Positions 1 to 8,865 are shown, counted from the stretch's first letter. The stretch: DNA of 64,000 nt from Acidipila sp. EB88 (GCF_003858395.1 NZ_QWEV01000005.1:3844001-3908000); one strand, 5' to 3'. Notes: generated from the sequence alone by a model not told the origin. Made by a program: numbers and translations.

Positions 1-350
1 GCATCGGCGAAACGCCGGCACGCATCGGGCGGATCTCCTTCACCATAGGTGCTGGCGAGTATCAGTGCATGTTCCTTGTCGGCGAGTGTGGCCGGCGGCA
101 TGTCTTCCAGCGAGAACAGCTCGGTCGTATGTCCTTTCGCTTTGAGTTCTTTCGCAACTTTCTTGGCCAGGCGCTCTGCGGTGCCGCCCTGCGTCGCATA
201 CAGCACGGTGAGCGAAAGCGCGGGCGACGGGGCCGGTTGCTGCGCGGGCGCCTGCGAGAAGAGACCTGCCAGAAAGCCGTTGAGCCATGCGCGCTGCTCT
301 GTTGAGAATGGGGCGTTGTCAGGAATGAACGGAACCGTTGCAGTGGTCAT
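1..350 (-). CDS. Flavodoxin-domain sulfite/nitrite reductase flavoprotein, N-terminal part (cut by window edge)
   Basis: Reverse translation from the ATG at 350 gives an open frame running off the left edge (116 codons visible). After an N-terminal tail (FSTEQRAWLNGFLAGLF) comes a flavodoxin fold start: TVLYATQGGTAERLAKKVA (FMN phosphate loop) and the second FMN motif STYGEGDPPD. This is the FMN domain of a CysJ/cytochrome-P450-reductase-type diflavin enzyme; the FAD/NADPH module would lie beyond position 1. The ATG overlaps the TGA of the upstream haemoprotein gene (ATGA), so the two are probably translationally coupled and form an NAD(P)H-to-nitrite or -sulfite electron chain. The family call is confident; nitrite versus sulfite as substrate is inference from the neighbours. 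Confidence 0.85.
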   Translation of the reverse strand, partial: MTTATVPFIPDNAPFSTEQRAWLNGFLAGLFSQAPAQQPAPSPALSLTVLYATQGGTAERLAKKVAKELKAKGHTTELFSLEDMPPATLADKEHALILASTYGEGDPPDACRRFAD

Positions 351-2137
351 AGCGGCTCCTGTGCCGTGCACATCGCGCGAAGTTCGTCGACACTGTGCCG
401 ACGGGCGAAGGCGAGAAAGCTTTCGTCTGCTGTGCCGCGGCTTTCGAAGGTGTGAAAAAGTCCATGCATGCGGGGCACCAGTTCGGTGAACTTCACCCCC
501 GCAAACAATTCGCGGGCAATACCCTGGTCGCCGTCTGCGCCGCCGCCAAGATTCACCTGGTAGCCCTCTTCTCCTTCGACCTTGACGCCCATCAGCCCGA
601 TATCGCCGATGTAATGCTGCGCGCAGGAGTTATGGCATCCGGTGACGTGGAGATTGATGGGCTGCGCAAGGGTGAAGCGTGCATCGAGCGAGCGGGCAAG
701 CTCGACTGCATGCCGCTTGGTGTCGGCGGCGGCAAAGCGGCAGCCCTGATTGCCGGTGCAGGCCACGGTTCCGCTCAGGAAGCGACCGGCTTTCCAGTCG
801 AGCCCAGCGGCCAGCAGTGCCTGCTCAACCGCTGCGAGCGAAGCAAAGGGGATGTTAGGGATCAGCAGGTTCTGCCAAACGGTGAGGCGTAGCTCGCCCG
901 TGCCCCACGTGTCGGCAATCTTGGCAAGGTCGCGCAATTGTGCGACCGCCAGGTGGCCGACCGGCACCACCACGCCAACAGTCTGCAGGCCTGATTGCTT
1001 TTGTGCGTGTACGCCGATGTGGCCCGCCCTATCGATCGGGCCGCGCGCTTCGCACTCCTCCGCAGGGAAACGGATGACCGGGAAAGCCAGGCGGCGCTCG
1101 GTCTCCTCAAGAAACCTGGTCACGCCCCAGCGGTCCACCAGGTACTTGAGCCGCGACTTCTTGCGATCGGTGCGGTCGCCGTTCTCGGCGAAAAGGCGCA
1201 CCATCGCGGCTGCCACTGCCACTATCTGGTCGGGGCGCAGCAGCAGACCGCAGTCTGTGGCGAACTGCTGGTGCCCGGTGATGCCGCACAGCAGCACGCG
1301 AAAGTACACCCCTGCCGGCACCCCGCGTCCCATGGAAACGCGAACTGCGACGAAGCCGATGTCATTGGTGTCTGCCAGCGTAGTGATAGCACCGCCGCCG
1401 TCGAACGCAATATTGAATTTACGGGGCAGCCCATACATGTCGCGCGAGTTGGAGATGTAGTGCTGCATCGCGGTGGCGAAGGGCAGCGTCTCGATCAACT
1501 CCTGTGCGTCCAACCCGCTGGTCGGTGAGGCGGTGATGTTGCGGATGTTGTCTGCGCCGGCGCCACGCGAGCCGAGTCCGAGGGCCTGCAGCGTCGTCAG
1601 CACATCCACAATATGTCGCGGGGCGATCTCGCGGATTTGCAGATTGGCGCGCGTGGTGATGTCGCAGCGCCCGGGACCCCATTGCTCAGCCATCGTTGCC
1701 AGTCCGCGCGCCTGCGCTGAGGTGAGGACACCCCCCGGGATGCGAAGCCTCACCATGAACGAATCCTGCGCCGGCGCGACATAGAACAGCCCATGGAACT
1801 TGAAGCGAAAGGTGTGTTCAAGATCCGGTGCGCGATCTTCCGCAGCATGCGCCAACAGTTCATCCCACGCGTCAAGCGGGTTGCGCTCGTACTTCCACTG
1901 CTCTTCGCGGCACAGGTCACTCACAGGCGTGCCGTAAACGGTGGGTTCGGCCTCGACGGCAGCGTTGGCAACGCCGGTCGCAGGATCGTTAGTGATGGCA
2001 CCCCCTGGTAGATGCCCGGCAAAGGGGAGTGCCCCCCGCTGCATTGCGCCTGCAAAGAAACCCTGCAGGTATTGCGTCTGCTCGGCGCTGAACGGCTGCG
2101 GCGCAGACGCCGGTGGATGGTCAGACAATGAAGACAT
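347..2137 (-). CDS. nirA: NirA-type nitrite/sulfite reductase haemoprotein
   Basis: A 596-residue siroheme/4Fe-4S reductase carrying out six-electron reduction of nitrite to ammonia (or sulfite to sulfide) in the cytoplasm. It has the duplicated ferrodoxin-like and siroheme halves and the cluster ligands CTGNQGC (Cys460, Cys466) and GCHNSC (Cys501, Cys505). The start at 2137 is chosen because GAGG lies about 8 nt upstream and the protein then begins with a tail (SAEQTQYLQGFFAGAM) matching that of the downstream flavoprotein; the frame stays open a further 101 codons upstream but that part looks untranslated. The divergent neighbour is a HemD/GAF/ANTAR regulator, as seen in nitrate-assimilation loci, so nitrite is favoured over sulfite. 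The symbol is by family, not proven substrate. Confidence 0.85.
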   Translation of the reverse strand: MSSLSDHPPASAPQPFSAEQTQYLQGFFAGAMQRGALPFAGHLPGGAITNDPATGVANAAVEAEPTVYGTPVSDLCREEQWKYERNPLDAWDELLAHAAEDRAPDLEHTFRFKFHGLFYVAPAQDSFMVRLRIPGGVLTSAQARGLATMAEQWGPGRCDITTRANLQIREIAPRHIVDVLTTLQALGLGSRGAGADNIRNITASPTSGLDAQELIETLPFATAMQHYISNSRDMYGLPRKFNIAFDGGGAITTLADTNDIGFVAVRVSMGRGVPAGVYFRVLLCGITGHQQFATDCGLLLRPDQIVAVAAAMVRLFAENGDRTDRKKSRLKYLVDRWGVTRFLEETERRLAFPVIRFPAEECEARGPIDRAGHIGVHAQKQSGLQTVGVVVPVGHLAVAQLRDLAKIADTWGTGELRLTVWQNLLIPNIPFASLAAVEQALLAAGLDWKAGRFLSGTVACTGNQGCRFAAADTKRHAVELARSLDARFTLAQPINLHVTGCHNSCAQHYIGDIGLMGVKVEGEEGYQVNLGGGADGDQGIARELFAGVKFTELVPRMHGLFHTFESRGTADESFLAFARRHSVDELRAMCTAQEPL

Positions 2138-2329
2138 ACAGCAACCTCGATGCGGCGCAGATAGAGGGCAGAGGTAGGCAACAGAGCCTGAGCCACGGTG
2201 TGTGCTGAACGATGTGCAGGGCAGGAACAAGCGCAGGAAGATGAGCACGCAGGCAACAGCCGAGATCAACACCGGGTACACAGTGGACTCAGGCTCGTCG
2301 CGGAGCTTGGGCGATACAGGATCTGCGAT

Positions 2330-2390
2330 GGGTGCGTCGGGGCACCCGCATCCGAACACAGGCGGCAATCCAGGCTGCAGTGTGTTTCGG
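2330..2390 (-). promoter_or_regulatory. Tandem hairpins in the nitrite reductase leader (possible ANTAR target)
   Basis: Directly after the predicted transcription start lie two adjacent stem-loops on the minus strand. The first (2390-2352) has an outer stem CCGAAACACA/TGTGTTCGG with one bulge and an imperfect inner GC stem. The second (2347-2330) is a perfect 6-bp stem GGGTGC/GCACCC with a six-base loop CCCGAC. Known ANTAR targets are paired hairpins with hexaloops having A at position 1 and G at position 4; here G4 is present in the second loop but A1 is not. No U-run terminator follows. Confidence 0.35.
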
Positions 2391-2397
2391 AGCCTTG

Positions 2398-2426
2398 AGT
2401 ATAGGAGCAGTCTCTGGGCGGCGCAA
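2398..2426 (-). promoter_or_regulatory. Candidate sigma70 promoter for the nitrite reductase operon
   Basis: On the minus strand TTGCGC (2426-2421) and TATACT (2403-2398) are separated by exactly 17 nt, close to the -35/-10 consensus. Transcription would start near 2391 and leave a leader of about 250 nt before the ATG at 2137. Seen by eye only. Confidence 0.45.
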
Positions 2427-2978
2427 GACCACTTTTGCAATTACGAGCAGGTCAAAAAGCGGACGATGCGATTGACGCGTCACGCGGTTTGTGGTGCGGT
2501 TCAGCAGGCGCCCGAGCTTTTCGTTGTGGGCAAAAGGATCCTGTGTTAAACATCGATGCACCAAGTACAAAGAGACCTCGGACCTGCCTCAAAGCCGCGC
2601 GCCCGGTGCGTCACGAGCCCTGTTCTCTGTCAAACAACAACTCGGTCGCGACCTGATGCGCGGGCTCGGCGAAACTGCAGGCTGCGGCTGCATGCCCGCG
2701 CATGCCCATTCCTGCTTTGCGGCCGCCTTCTGTTTTACTTTTCGGAGCTCTCCTTGTGGCGCCCTTGCGTGCTTGTTTTCTGTTTTCTCCTTTCTGATGT
2801 CGCGTACTGGCAATCCCCTGCTCCTGCTTCGCCACCGGTCGCCATGCCTCTTAGGGCCACCGTGTGTGACGGAACCCGCGTAGAGGCGTGGGAGTGGTTC
2901 GTAGCTACCCCGCATGCGGCCACGTGGATCGCTGCTGCGGCTCGCCTGCAACAGCGGTTGCGACATTCTGACTGGTAG
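2427..2978. other. Intergenic stretch, no gene recognised
   Basis: Open frames on both strands here have atypical composition (Arg/Ser/Cys-rich) and no recognisable domain. The right end runs into the decayed porin gene, whose N-terminal half may once have occupied part of this stretch. Confidence 0.5.
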
Positions 2979-3535
2979 CTTGAGCTGGGAGGCACCTTCT
3001 ACGCCAGCAACGCGAGCGACACCAGCCCGGTCGCTGCCTCGTTCTAACAAGGCCACCTGCGCTACCATTCTTGTCGCGACGCCAACACGCTGCGCCCTGG
3101 CAGGTTTGAGTTCTTTGACGGGCAGAAAACCTTGCCGGCGAGCGCCACGCTGCAGTAGCTCCAGTCGAACCGCGTTGGGCAAAGACTGACTGCTAGTTTC
3201 GGCTTTTGTAATGGACAACGATCGTGTGACGGTGCAGACGCACAACCAGGTGGCTGGCGTTGGGACCTCACCGCATGGGTCGCCCGCACCGATCAGGGGG
3301 GGTGTACAACATGAACGCCAACCCCAGGCTCAGCGTCGGTCTGCAGTCCTTGCAACTCACCTCCGGAGGCAATCTCTGTGCCAGGGCGCCCTGGCGACGG
3401 CCATACCAGCTTTTGGACGTTCTACGACACCAGCCCCAACTACCCCGTCAAGCCGCACGTAACGCTTTTGGCCTACTACGGACGAGCGGTGGGCAGGTCC
3501 GTGGTGAAGGCGATCTATCCATCCGCGCCCGACGA
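2979..3535 (+). pseudogene. Decayed alginate-export-type outer-membrane porin
   Basis: Read across stops and frame changes, this strand gives fragments that resemble the alginate export (AlgE-like) porin family: LRPGRFEFFDGQKTLPASAT, then LQSNRVGQRLTASFGF and WRWDLTAWVARTDQGG, then in another frame VYNMNANPRLSVGLQSLQL, and finally FWTFYDTSPNYPVKPH followed by VTLLAYYGRAVGRSVVKAIYP, which resembles the last strands of the barrel. There are in-frame stops near 3045 and 3156, frame changes near 3300 and 3380, and the middle of the barrel is missing. Porins of this family occur beside nitrate/nitrite genes in some acidobacteria, which would fit the location. Assignment is from remembered family pattern, so moderate. 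Confidence 0.5.
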
Positions 3536-3799
3536 ACGCGCAGTTGCGACACTTCAAGGCGGTGTGCCACTTCAACCATCCGTTGAACGCATGGATAAAG
3601 CCGCAGAGGCCCGGCGCAAGAGCGACAAACAAAGGCAAACAAGAACAGTTCTCCTTCGCGCCGACTCGCGATACGATAGCCAGCATACGATTCTGCATTC
3701 ATGCCAGCTTCGCCATGCTTCCTGCGGCAGGTTTTTTACGCCGGGTCGTAGCAGGCGGTCAACGCTTCACAATCGGGCTGCCCGCTTGAAGGATTCGCG

Positions 3800-5511
3800 A
3801 TGCCACATGCAAGTTTTGAAGGGCTCCGCGTCTTGTCGCTGGAGTCCCGCAGAGCCAGGGAAGTCGAGAAGCTCATTCGCACATACAACGGCGAGCCCTT
3901 TGTGGTGCCTGCCATGCGCGAGCTTCCGCTTGCGTCGAACCAGCCGTGCTTTGAGTTTGCGGAGAAGCTGCTTGGGCGGCAGTTCGATCTCGTCATCTTT
4001 CTCACCGGCGTGGGAGTACGCGCCATGCTCGACATCATCGCTACGCGCTTCGACCGCGAACAGGTTGTGGCTGCGCTGCGCACGACGCCAGTAGCAGCGC
4101 GCGGCGTAAAGCCGCAGGCGGCTCTGCGCGAACTCGACATCCCGATTGCAGCTACAGCCGCCGAGCCGACCACCTGGCGGGAGCTGATGCAGGCCGTGGA
4201 GTCTGCTTTCGGTCCATCCCTCGCGAGCATGCGTGTGGCCGTGCAGGAGTACGGCGCGACCAATCCCGAACTGATCGCCGCCCTGGCCGAGCGTTGTGCG
4301 TCGGTCACCAAGGTGCCGGTATACCAATGGGGCCTGCCGGAAGACCTTGCCCCCTGCGCGAGACAGTGCTGGCAGTAATCCATGGCATGGTGGACGTAGC
4401 TCTCTTTATGACAGCCGTGCAGGTGATTCATCTCTTCCTCATCGCGGAACAGATGGCGCTTGGCAACGAATTGCGCATGGCGCTACAAGGCATAGCGGTG
4501 CTGTCGATTGGGCCAACTACCACCGAAGAGCTCGAGCACTACGGCATCAAGCCTGATTTTGAGCCTTCGCGCCCCAAGATGGGTTTTCTGGTCAACGAGG
4601 CAGCCCAGTACGCCGGGCGGGTCGTGCTTGAGAAGCGGGAGCGCCGAGACAACGCAGAATTTCACTCTGGCGATGCGGCGCCGGGCGAGCGTCAACCATC
4701 GCTTACCCGCTCTCGCGCCGTGCGACCGGTGCGCCAGGTTTCCCCGTCTACGCCCACCATGGCGGGTTTTCGCGATGGCCTCGCACACTTCGACATCCTG
4801 CATGAGATCAGCAGCCGCATCGCCTCTGCTGACCCGCTGCACCTGGTACTTGACCGCGTCGTCGCATTTGTCGCCACCGTCATCCCCTGCGATTCGTGCT
4901 TTATCTACACGCGCGAAGAGGACAAGCTGATTCTGCGCGCCTCGAAGAACCCGCATGCCAGCCTGCTGGACAAGCTTGGCATGTCGCTCGGCGAGGGTGT
5001 GACCGGCTGGGTGGCGCAGCATCGCGAACCGGTTGCGATCTCCACCCGGGCTTCTGAAGACGTGCGCTTTTCATCGTTCGGCAACCTGCCAGAAGACCGC
5101 TTCGAGGCAATCCTCTCCACGCCGATCCTGTGCGCTAATCGGGTGGTCGGCGTCATCAACCTGCAGCATCGCGAAGCCTACATACACAGCGACCTGCAGA
5201 TTCGGCTGCTCTCGACGATCGGCTTTTTGGTTGGCGCGGAGATCGAGCGCGCACGTCTTGAAACGGAAAACTCCGAACTGACGAATAGACTTGAAACTCG
5301 CAAGACAGTCGATCGCGCAAAGGGTCTTCTGCAGCGCGACCTCGGCCTCTCTGAAGAAGACGCCTACCGAACCATGCAACGCGAAAGCAGACAGCGACGT
5401 AAATCCATGCGCGAAATCGCCGAAGCGGTCCTGCTGGCAGAGGACCTTCGGAGAACCCTGGCAGAGCAAGGTTCGACTCAGGTGCTCGCTGACCCTAATC
5501 ATTCCAAGTAG
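3800..5511 (+). CDS. HemD-like/GAF/ANTAR fusion regulator with a one-base frameshift
   Basis: The first frame (3800-4378) is the N-terminal part of a uroporphyrinogen-III-synthase-like domain (FLTGVGVRAML). It breaks in a run of five C at 4350-4354; restoring one C joins it to the downstream frame (PLRETVLAVIHGMVDVALFMT, then SIGPTTTEELEHYGIKPDFE) and gives one protein of about 570 residues. Order: HemD-like (about 1-282), GAF (about 327-487), ANTAR RNA-binding helices (about 492-550; AKGLLQRDLGLSEEDAYRTM). HemD-like domains fused to DNA-binding domains are known near nitrite reductase genes in actinobacteria, and ANTAR proteins are antiterminators controlling nitrate genes. Here it probably senses a small molecule and controls the divergent nirA operon. 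If the frameshift is real, a GAF-ANTAR protein could still start at ATG 4387. Confidence 0.75.
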
Positions 5512-5599
5512 TGTCCGGCCAGAAGGCTCAACCCGTGAGTTATCGTCAGTGCCAAACGCAGCTCTACCGCGAGTGGTAGACCCACTGTCTCGCTGACAG

Positions 5600-5639
5600 C
5601 CGAGTCCAAGCATTGAGACGCTCAATGCATGGCTCGCGG
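5600..5639. terminator. Long imperfect hairpin between convergent genes
   Basis: CCGAG-CCA-GCATTGAG, loop ACG, CTCAATGC-TGG-CTCGCGG forms a stem of about 16 bp with a bulge and one A/A mismatch. It sits between two convergent genes, where a bidirectional terminator is expected, but there is no T-run on either side. Confidence 0.35.
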
Positions 5640-5739
5640 AACAGGCGCACCGCCGCGGTGACACCGGCAGAGATCATGACCGCCGAGGGGCCAAGGTCCC
5701 CCGGCTTGAGTCATCGGTCCGCTTTGAGGATCGGCGCCT

Positions 5740-6653
5740 TCAACGAGCCATCTGATAAGTCGAAGTGATGAGGGCGGCGGTCATCGTTCCCGACGGGTCG
5801 ACCGATGTGTTGAGCGGAACATAGAGCAGCGTGCCCTCGCAGTGCACCACAACATTCCGAACCGCCAGCAGCCGCATCATGGAAATGGCAAGTGACGCGT
5901 CATCGCAGCCAACGCTGAGCCAACGTGCACAGTGCCGAAGAGAGCTGCGCAGCCCGGTGCGCTGAAGGATATTTTCAGCAACTCGAACACTCAAGAGCTT
6001 TTGCTGCTCGTCCCCGTGAGATTCTGCATACGACGGCTCTACCAGTGGCATCTCGTCTTGCATGGTCCGCAGCAAGTCGCCCACTCTGCCCTGCTGCTCA
6101 TACGACATGTGTTCAGACCAATAGTGCATGCACTTCGCGACCGAGGTGATTACGTTCTTAATCTCTTTCTCCAGTCGATAAGCAGGCGCGGCTGGCACCT
6201 CCAGAACAAGGCCCGAGCTCGTGCTGCAACATTCTCCATCACGATGGCACGTGCTAACCAAGCGGCCATCGCCACGCTGGTGCAGTCGATCGAGACCCAG
6301 CCGGGCACTTGCGCAGGGTACACATGCAGGCCCGTGACAAGCCGGAGACCACGACACACTTCGCTGACGACTTCGTTATACTGCGCCGCTACCAATGCGA
6401 TCTCCTGCACACTGGCAGGCTCGAGCAACGTACCACGATGTGGTGGTCCACCAGCCATGGCAAGATCGCAGAAAGATCCCCAGATCTCGTTCCAACGTAC
6501 GCGCCCATCGGCTCCATATCGCAGCGCGGCGGAGCCCATGGAGCGAGGCGACACGTCTTTGTAAGTCTGCTGGTATATCGGCGGCAAAAGGAGTTGGATC
6601 CGCGCCTCCAGTACGTCCAGAATAGTAGCGCTCGCCTGCGAGGTGGGGGTCAT
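5740..6653 (-). CDS. Unrecognised protein in the nitrite locus, frameshifted
   Basis: Two overlapping minus-strand frames (6653 to about 6215, then about 6222 to 5740) read as one protein of about 304 residues if a single missing base near 6211-6222 is restored: the first frame ends with AIVMENVAARAR and the second continues with GLVLEVPAAPAYRLEKEIKN. The start MTPTSQAS at 6653 lacks a strong ribosome site. The N-terminal part contains GSAALRYGADGRVRWNEIWG and DLAMAGGPPHRG; the C-terminal part has KNVITSVAKCMHYWSEHM. I do not recognise the family. No membrane segment or signal peptide is evident. It converges with the HemD/GAF/ANTAR gene and lies between that gene and its decayed partial copy, which suggests a role in the same nitrogen/siroheme locus, but function is unknown. 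Confidence 0.55.
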
Positions 6654-6731
6654 AGGATCATTATCCGACAGAGTCTCAGAAGAGAGCACAACCTTGTTAC
6701 GACGCGCAAGCGCCAGACGTAGACTCTCCGG

Positions 6732-6962
6732 TGATGAGGCAGCGGCGAGCGTCAAGCATTGGCTTGCCGCTGGCCGGTGCCGTACGTGCGTCGCCCTTCC
6801 GCGTCTCATTCGACCATGGCTAGGTTCGACGCTGGTCTCACACTTCCCGATTTCGCATAGATCAGCAGTCGCCTTGCCTGTGCCGATCCGCTGCACTTGG
6901 TGCTTGATCGCCTCGCCGCTTTTGCCGCCACCGCGCTCCCCTGCGACTCGTGATTTCTCGTA
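6732..6962 (+). pseudogene. Degenerate partial copy of the HemD/GAF/ANTAR gene
   Basis: This stretch resembles 4672-4920 of the regulator gene at the DNA level. Matching blocks include GATGAGGCAGCGGCGAGCG for GATGCGGCGCCGGGCGAGCG, GACCATGGCTAGGTTCGA for CACCATGGCGGGTTTTCG, and GATCCGCTGCACTTGGTGCT for GACCCGCTGCACCTGGTACT, in the same order and spacing. The reading frame is destroyed by indels and a stop. It covers the linker and the first part of the GAF domain only. It reads as the remnant of an old tandem duplication. Confidence 0.7.
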
Positions 6963-7131
6963 TCTGGCCTGTGCGCGTTCGTGGCGTCACTACGCGAAGT
7001 TGGCGGAGGCGAGACAGGACCGCTTATAGCCCTTCCCTGCGAACGTAGTGCTTGTCTGTAGGTTACGTGGCCGCGAAGACCTCGATAAGCCAGAGCGGAG
7101 ACCCTTGCGCCGTAAGGCTACGCATGCGAAT

Positions 7132-7167
7132 ATATTCCTGCCGGTAGATATATTCCTGTCGGAATAT
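7132..7167. promoter_or_regulatory. Tandem operator-like palindromes upstream of the secreted protein/TetR pair
   Basis: ATATTCCTGTCGGAATAT at 7150-7167 is a perfect 7-bp inverted repeat with a 4-bp spacer. A partial copy, ATATTCCTGCCGGTAGATAT, begins at 7132, so the ATATTCCTG half-sites repeat at exactly 18 bp. A possible -35 (TTGCGC, 7105-7110) lies just upstream. The site is about 20 bp before the start codon of the first gene of a two-gene unit ending in a TetR regulator, the usual place for an autoregulatory TetR operator. Confidence 0.6.
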
Positions 7168-7186
7168 GCTATGGCAAGGAGTCCCT

Positions 7187-8202
7187 ATGTCTCAGCATCC
7201 CCGGACCACTCTTCGTGCGATTCTCTACACGGTAATACTCTCCGCACCTACGATGCTACCGGCACAGACTTCCCCGGCAGCTAAACCATCGCCAAACGTC
7301 CAGCTTGACCGAACAGGCTCTACGTGGACCTCAGACAAGGCCCAGCACATCTACGGTCTGCCAGACGTCAAGGCGCACAGGACGGGAATTCTGACGTTAA
7401 GCGCAAGCGGCCTCACCTTCACAGGAAAAGGGAGCACCGCGACCATTCCACGTAGCACCATTACAGCTGTCAGTGCCGGTGATCAGCGAGTGGAGCTTGG
7501 GGAGTGACCGGCAGAATTATGCGCATGGCAATCCCGGACGGAGGGGGTCTTGCTGTTGCAGCCGTTGCGCATCACCGCATCGATATATTGACCGTTGAGT
7601 TCAACGATTCGCGAGGCGGAGCTCACTCCGCCGTGTTCTTCCTCGGAGCAGGAAAGGCGGATGGTGCCCTTGAGAGTTTCGCACTTGCTCCGAAATTAAC
7701 TCGGATACCCATTGCTTCCGATTGTGGTGCAGGGCTCACAGAACCGGGCAGCATGCTTGTCTTGGTTCCCGACTGGGACGGCGCGAAAGTTCCTGCTGTT
7801 TACCAGGGTCTGGTGTACGAGCACGTTATGGAACGGTTTAAGAAAGCTCAGAGCGTCACCCGCGTCTACCGTGAGGGAGAAACGATGCCAGCGGGTCTCT
7901 GCCCGCAATACACGGTGCATCTTCGTGTTACCGCGTTCCAGGAAGGAAATTCCGTGAAGCGGGCGGAGCTTGGCCCTATCGGAATGTTTGTGGGCACAAC
8001 GCAGATCGCCTTCAATGCGCAACTGACGGATAGAACCGGCCAGTTGGCGATCAATGAAGCGGTCAAATCCACGCTGCGAGGCGAAGGCGAGAGTACGGAT
8101 GTTGCGGACCATGTGGCGAAGTCGCTCGAGAAGAAATACGAAAAAGCACTAAAGGCCGCCGACAAAAAAGCGCCTGGAACATCCGAGGCGGCCAAAGCAT
8201 GA
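7187..8202 (+). CDS. Secreted protein of unknown function, frameshifted
   Basis: The first frame (7187-7507) begins MSQHPRTTLRAILYTVILSA after AAGGAG, a clear signal peptide ending near PAQT, and ends after SAGDQRVELGE. The second frame starts at GTG 7504 (GTGA overlap). Restoring one T after 7498 gives VELWGVTGRIMRMAIPDGGG and a single protein of about 338 residues, which fits how I remember acidobacterial relatives of this family; the two-gene reading remains possible. The C-terminal part ends in a Lys/Ala-rich helix (SLEKKYEKALKAADKK). No catalytic motif is recognised. The stop is 24 nt before the TetR gene, so the two are probably co-transcribed. Confidence 0.6.
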
Positions 8203-8226
8203 TGAGCGTAGACAAAGGAGCTTCTT

Positions 8227-8865
8227 GTGAGTGATGGCGCGGTGGTGGCACTCGAGCGACCGGCAACCTTGAAGATAGGCAGACAGGAACTCCGAACGAG
8301 AGAAACGCGCGAACTCCTCATGCGTGCCGCCCAGACCATCTTCGTGCGTGATGGATACGAGGGAGCGGATCTAAAAGAGATTGCAGAGCTCGCAGGCCGC
8401 ACCAAAGGCGCAATCTACGGACATTTTAAGAGCAAAGAAGAAATCTTTCTAGCCTTGATTGTGGATCACCGGCAGGTGTATCGGGATGGACTGAGACAGT
8501 CGTGGTCGAGCGACATGAAGAAGAATATCGAGTTGATGCGGCAGTTCGTGATGAACCGCGCTGACGATAAAGACTGGGCGCTTCTGCAGTTGGAGTTCAA
8601 GTTGTTCATGCTGCGCCATCCGGAATCGAAAGAGCGCTACAAGAACCTAGAGTGGTCGTCGAATCTCAGCCGAGAGGCTGAATACGCGAAGATTATTGGG
8701 GCTGCGGGCGACCGAAAAGGTTCAATCAGCAGGGCTTTAGCCTTTCATTCAGTGTTTCCAATGCTTTCCGCTTTGCTGCTTGAATCGGAGTTTGACCCTC
8801 ACCTTATGACCAAGAGATCCATCAGGAAGGTCATCGCTAAAGTTTTCGATTGTCTTACCGCATGA
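8227..8865 (+). CDS. TetR-family transcriptional regulator
   Basis: A 212-residue repressor with the N-terminal TetR helix-turn-helix at about residues 24-70 (TRELLMRAAQTIFVRDGYEG, then IAELAGRTKGAIYGHFKSKE). It starts at a GTG preceded by AAAGGAG at 5-6 nt. The C-terminal ligand-binding half is divergent and gives no clue to the inducer. It follows the secreted-protein gene by 24 nt, so it likely represses its own operon through the palindromes at 7132-7167. Confidence 0.9.
   Translation: MSDGAVVALERPATLKIGRQELRTRETRELLMRAAQTIFVRDGYEGADLKEIAELAGRTKGAIYGHFKSKEEIFLALIVDHRQVYRDGLRQSWSSDMKKNIELMRQFVMNRADDKDWALLQLEFKLFMLRHPESKERYKNLEWSSNLSREAEYAKIIGAAGDRKGSISRALAFHSVFPMLSALLLESEFDPHLMTKRSIRKVIAKVFDCLTA

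Noticed and set aside
2141..2200. A Cys-containing leader peptide (RRIEVAVCLHC) overlapping the nirA start, like actinobacterial cysteine attenuators
   Set aside because: It has no ATG or GTG with a ribosome site close by, and its Cys codons lie inside the nirA coding sequence; coincidence is more likely.
2138..2440. A 101-codon extension of the nitrite reductase frame
   Set aside because: It crosses the predicted leader hairpins and promoter-proximal region, has no family similarity, and a better start with a ribosome site lies at 2137.
2589..3245. A 218-codon minus-strand frame
   Set aside because: It is antisense to the decayed porin, is very Arg/Ser-rich, and has no recognisable domain.
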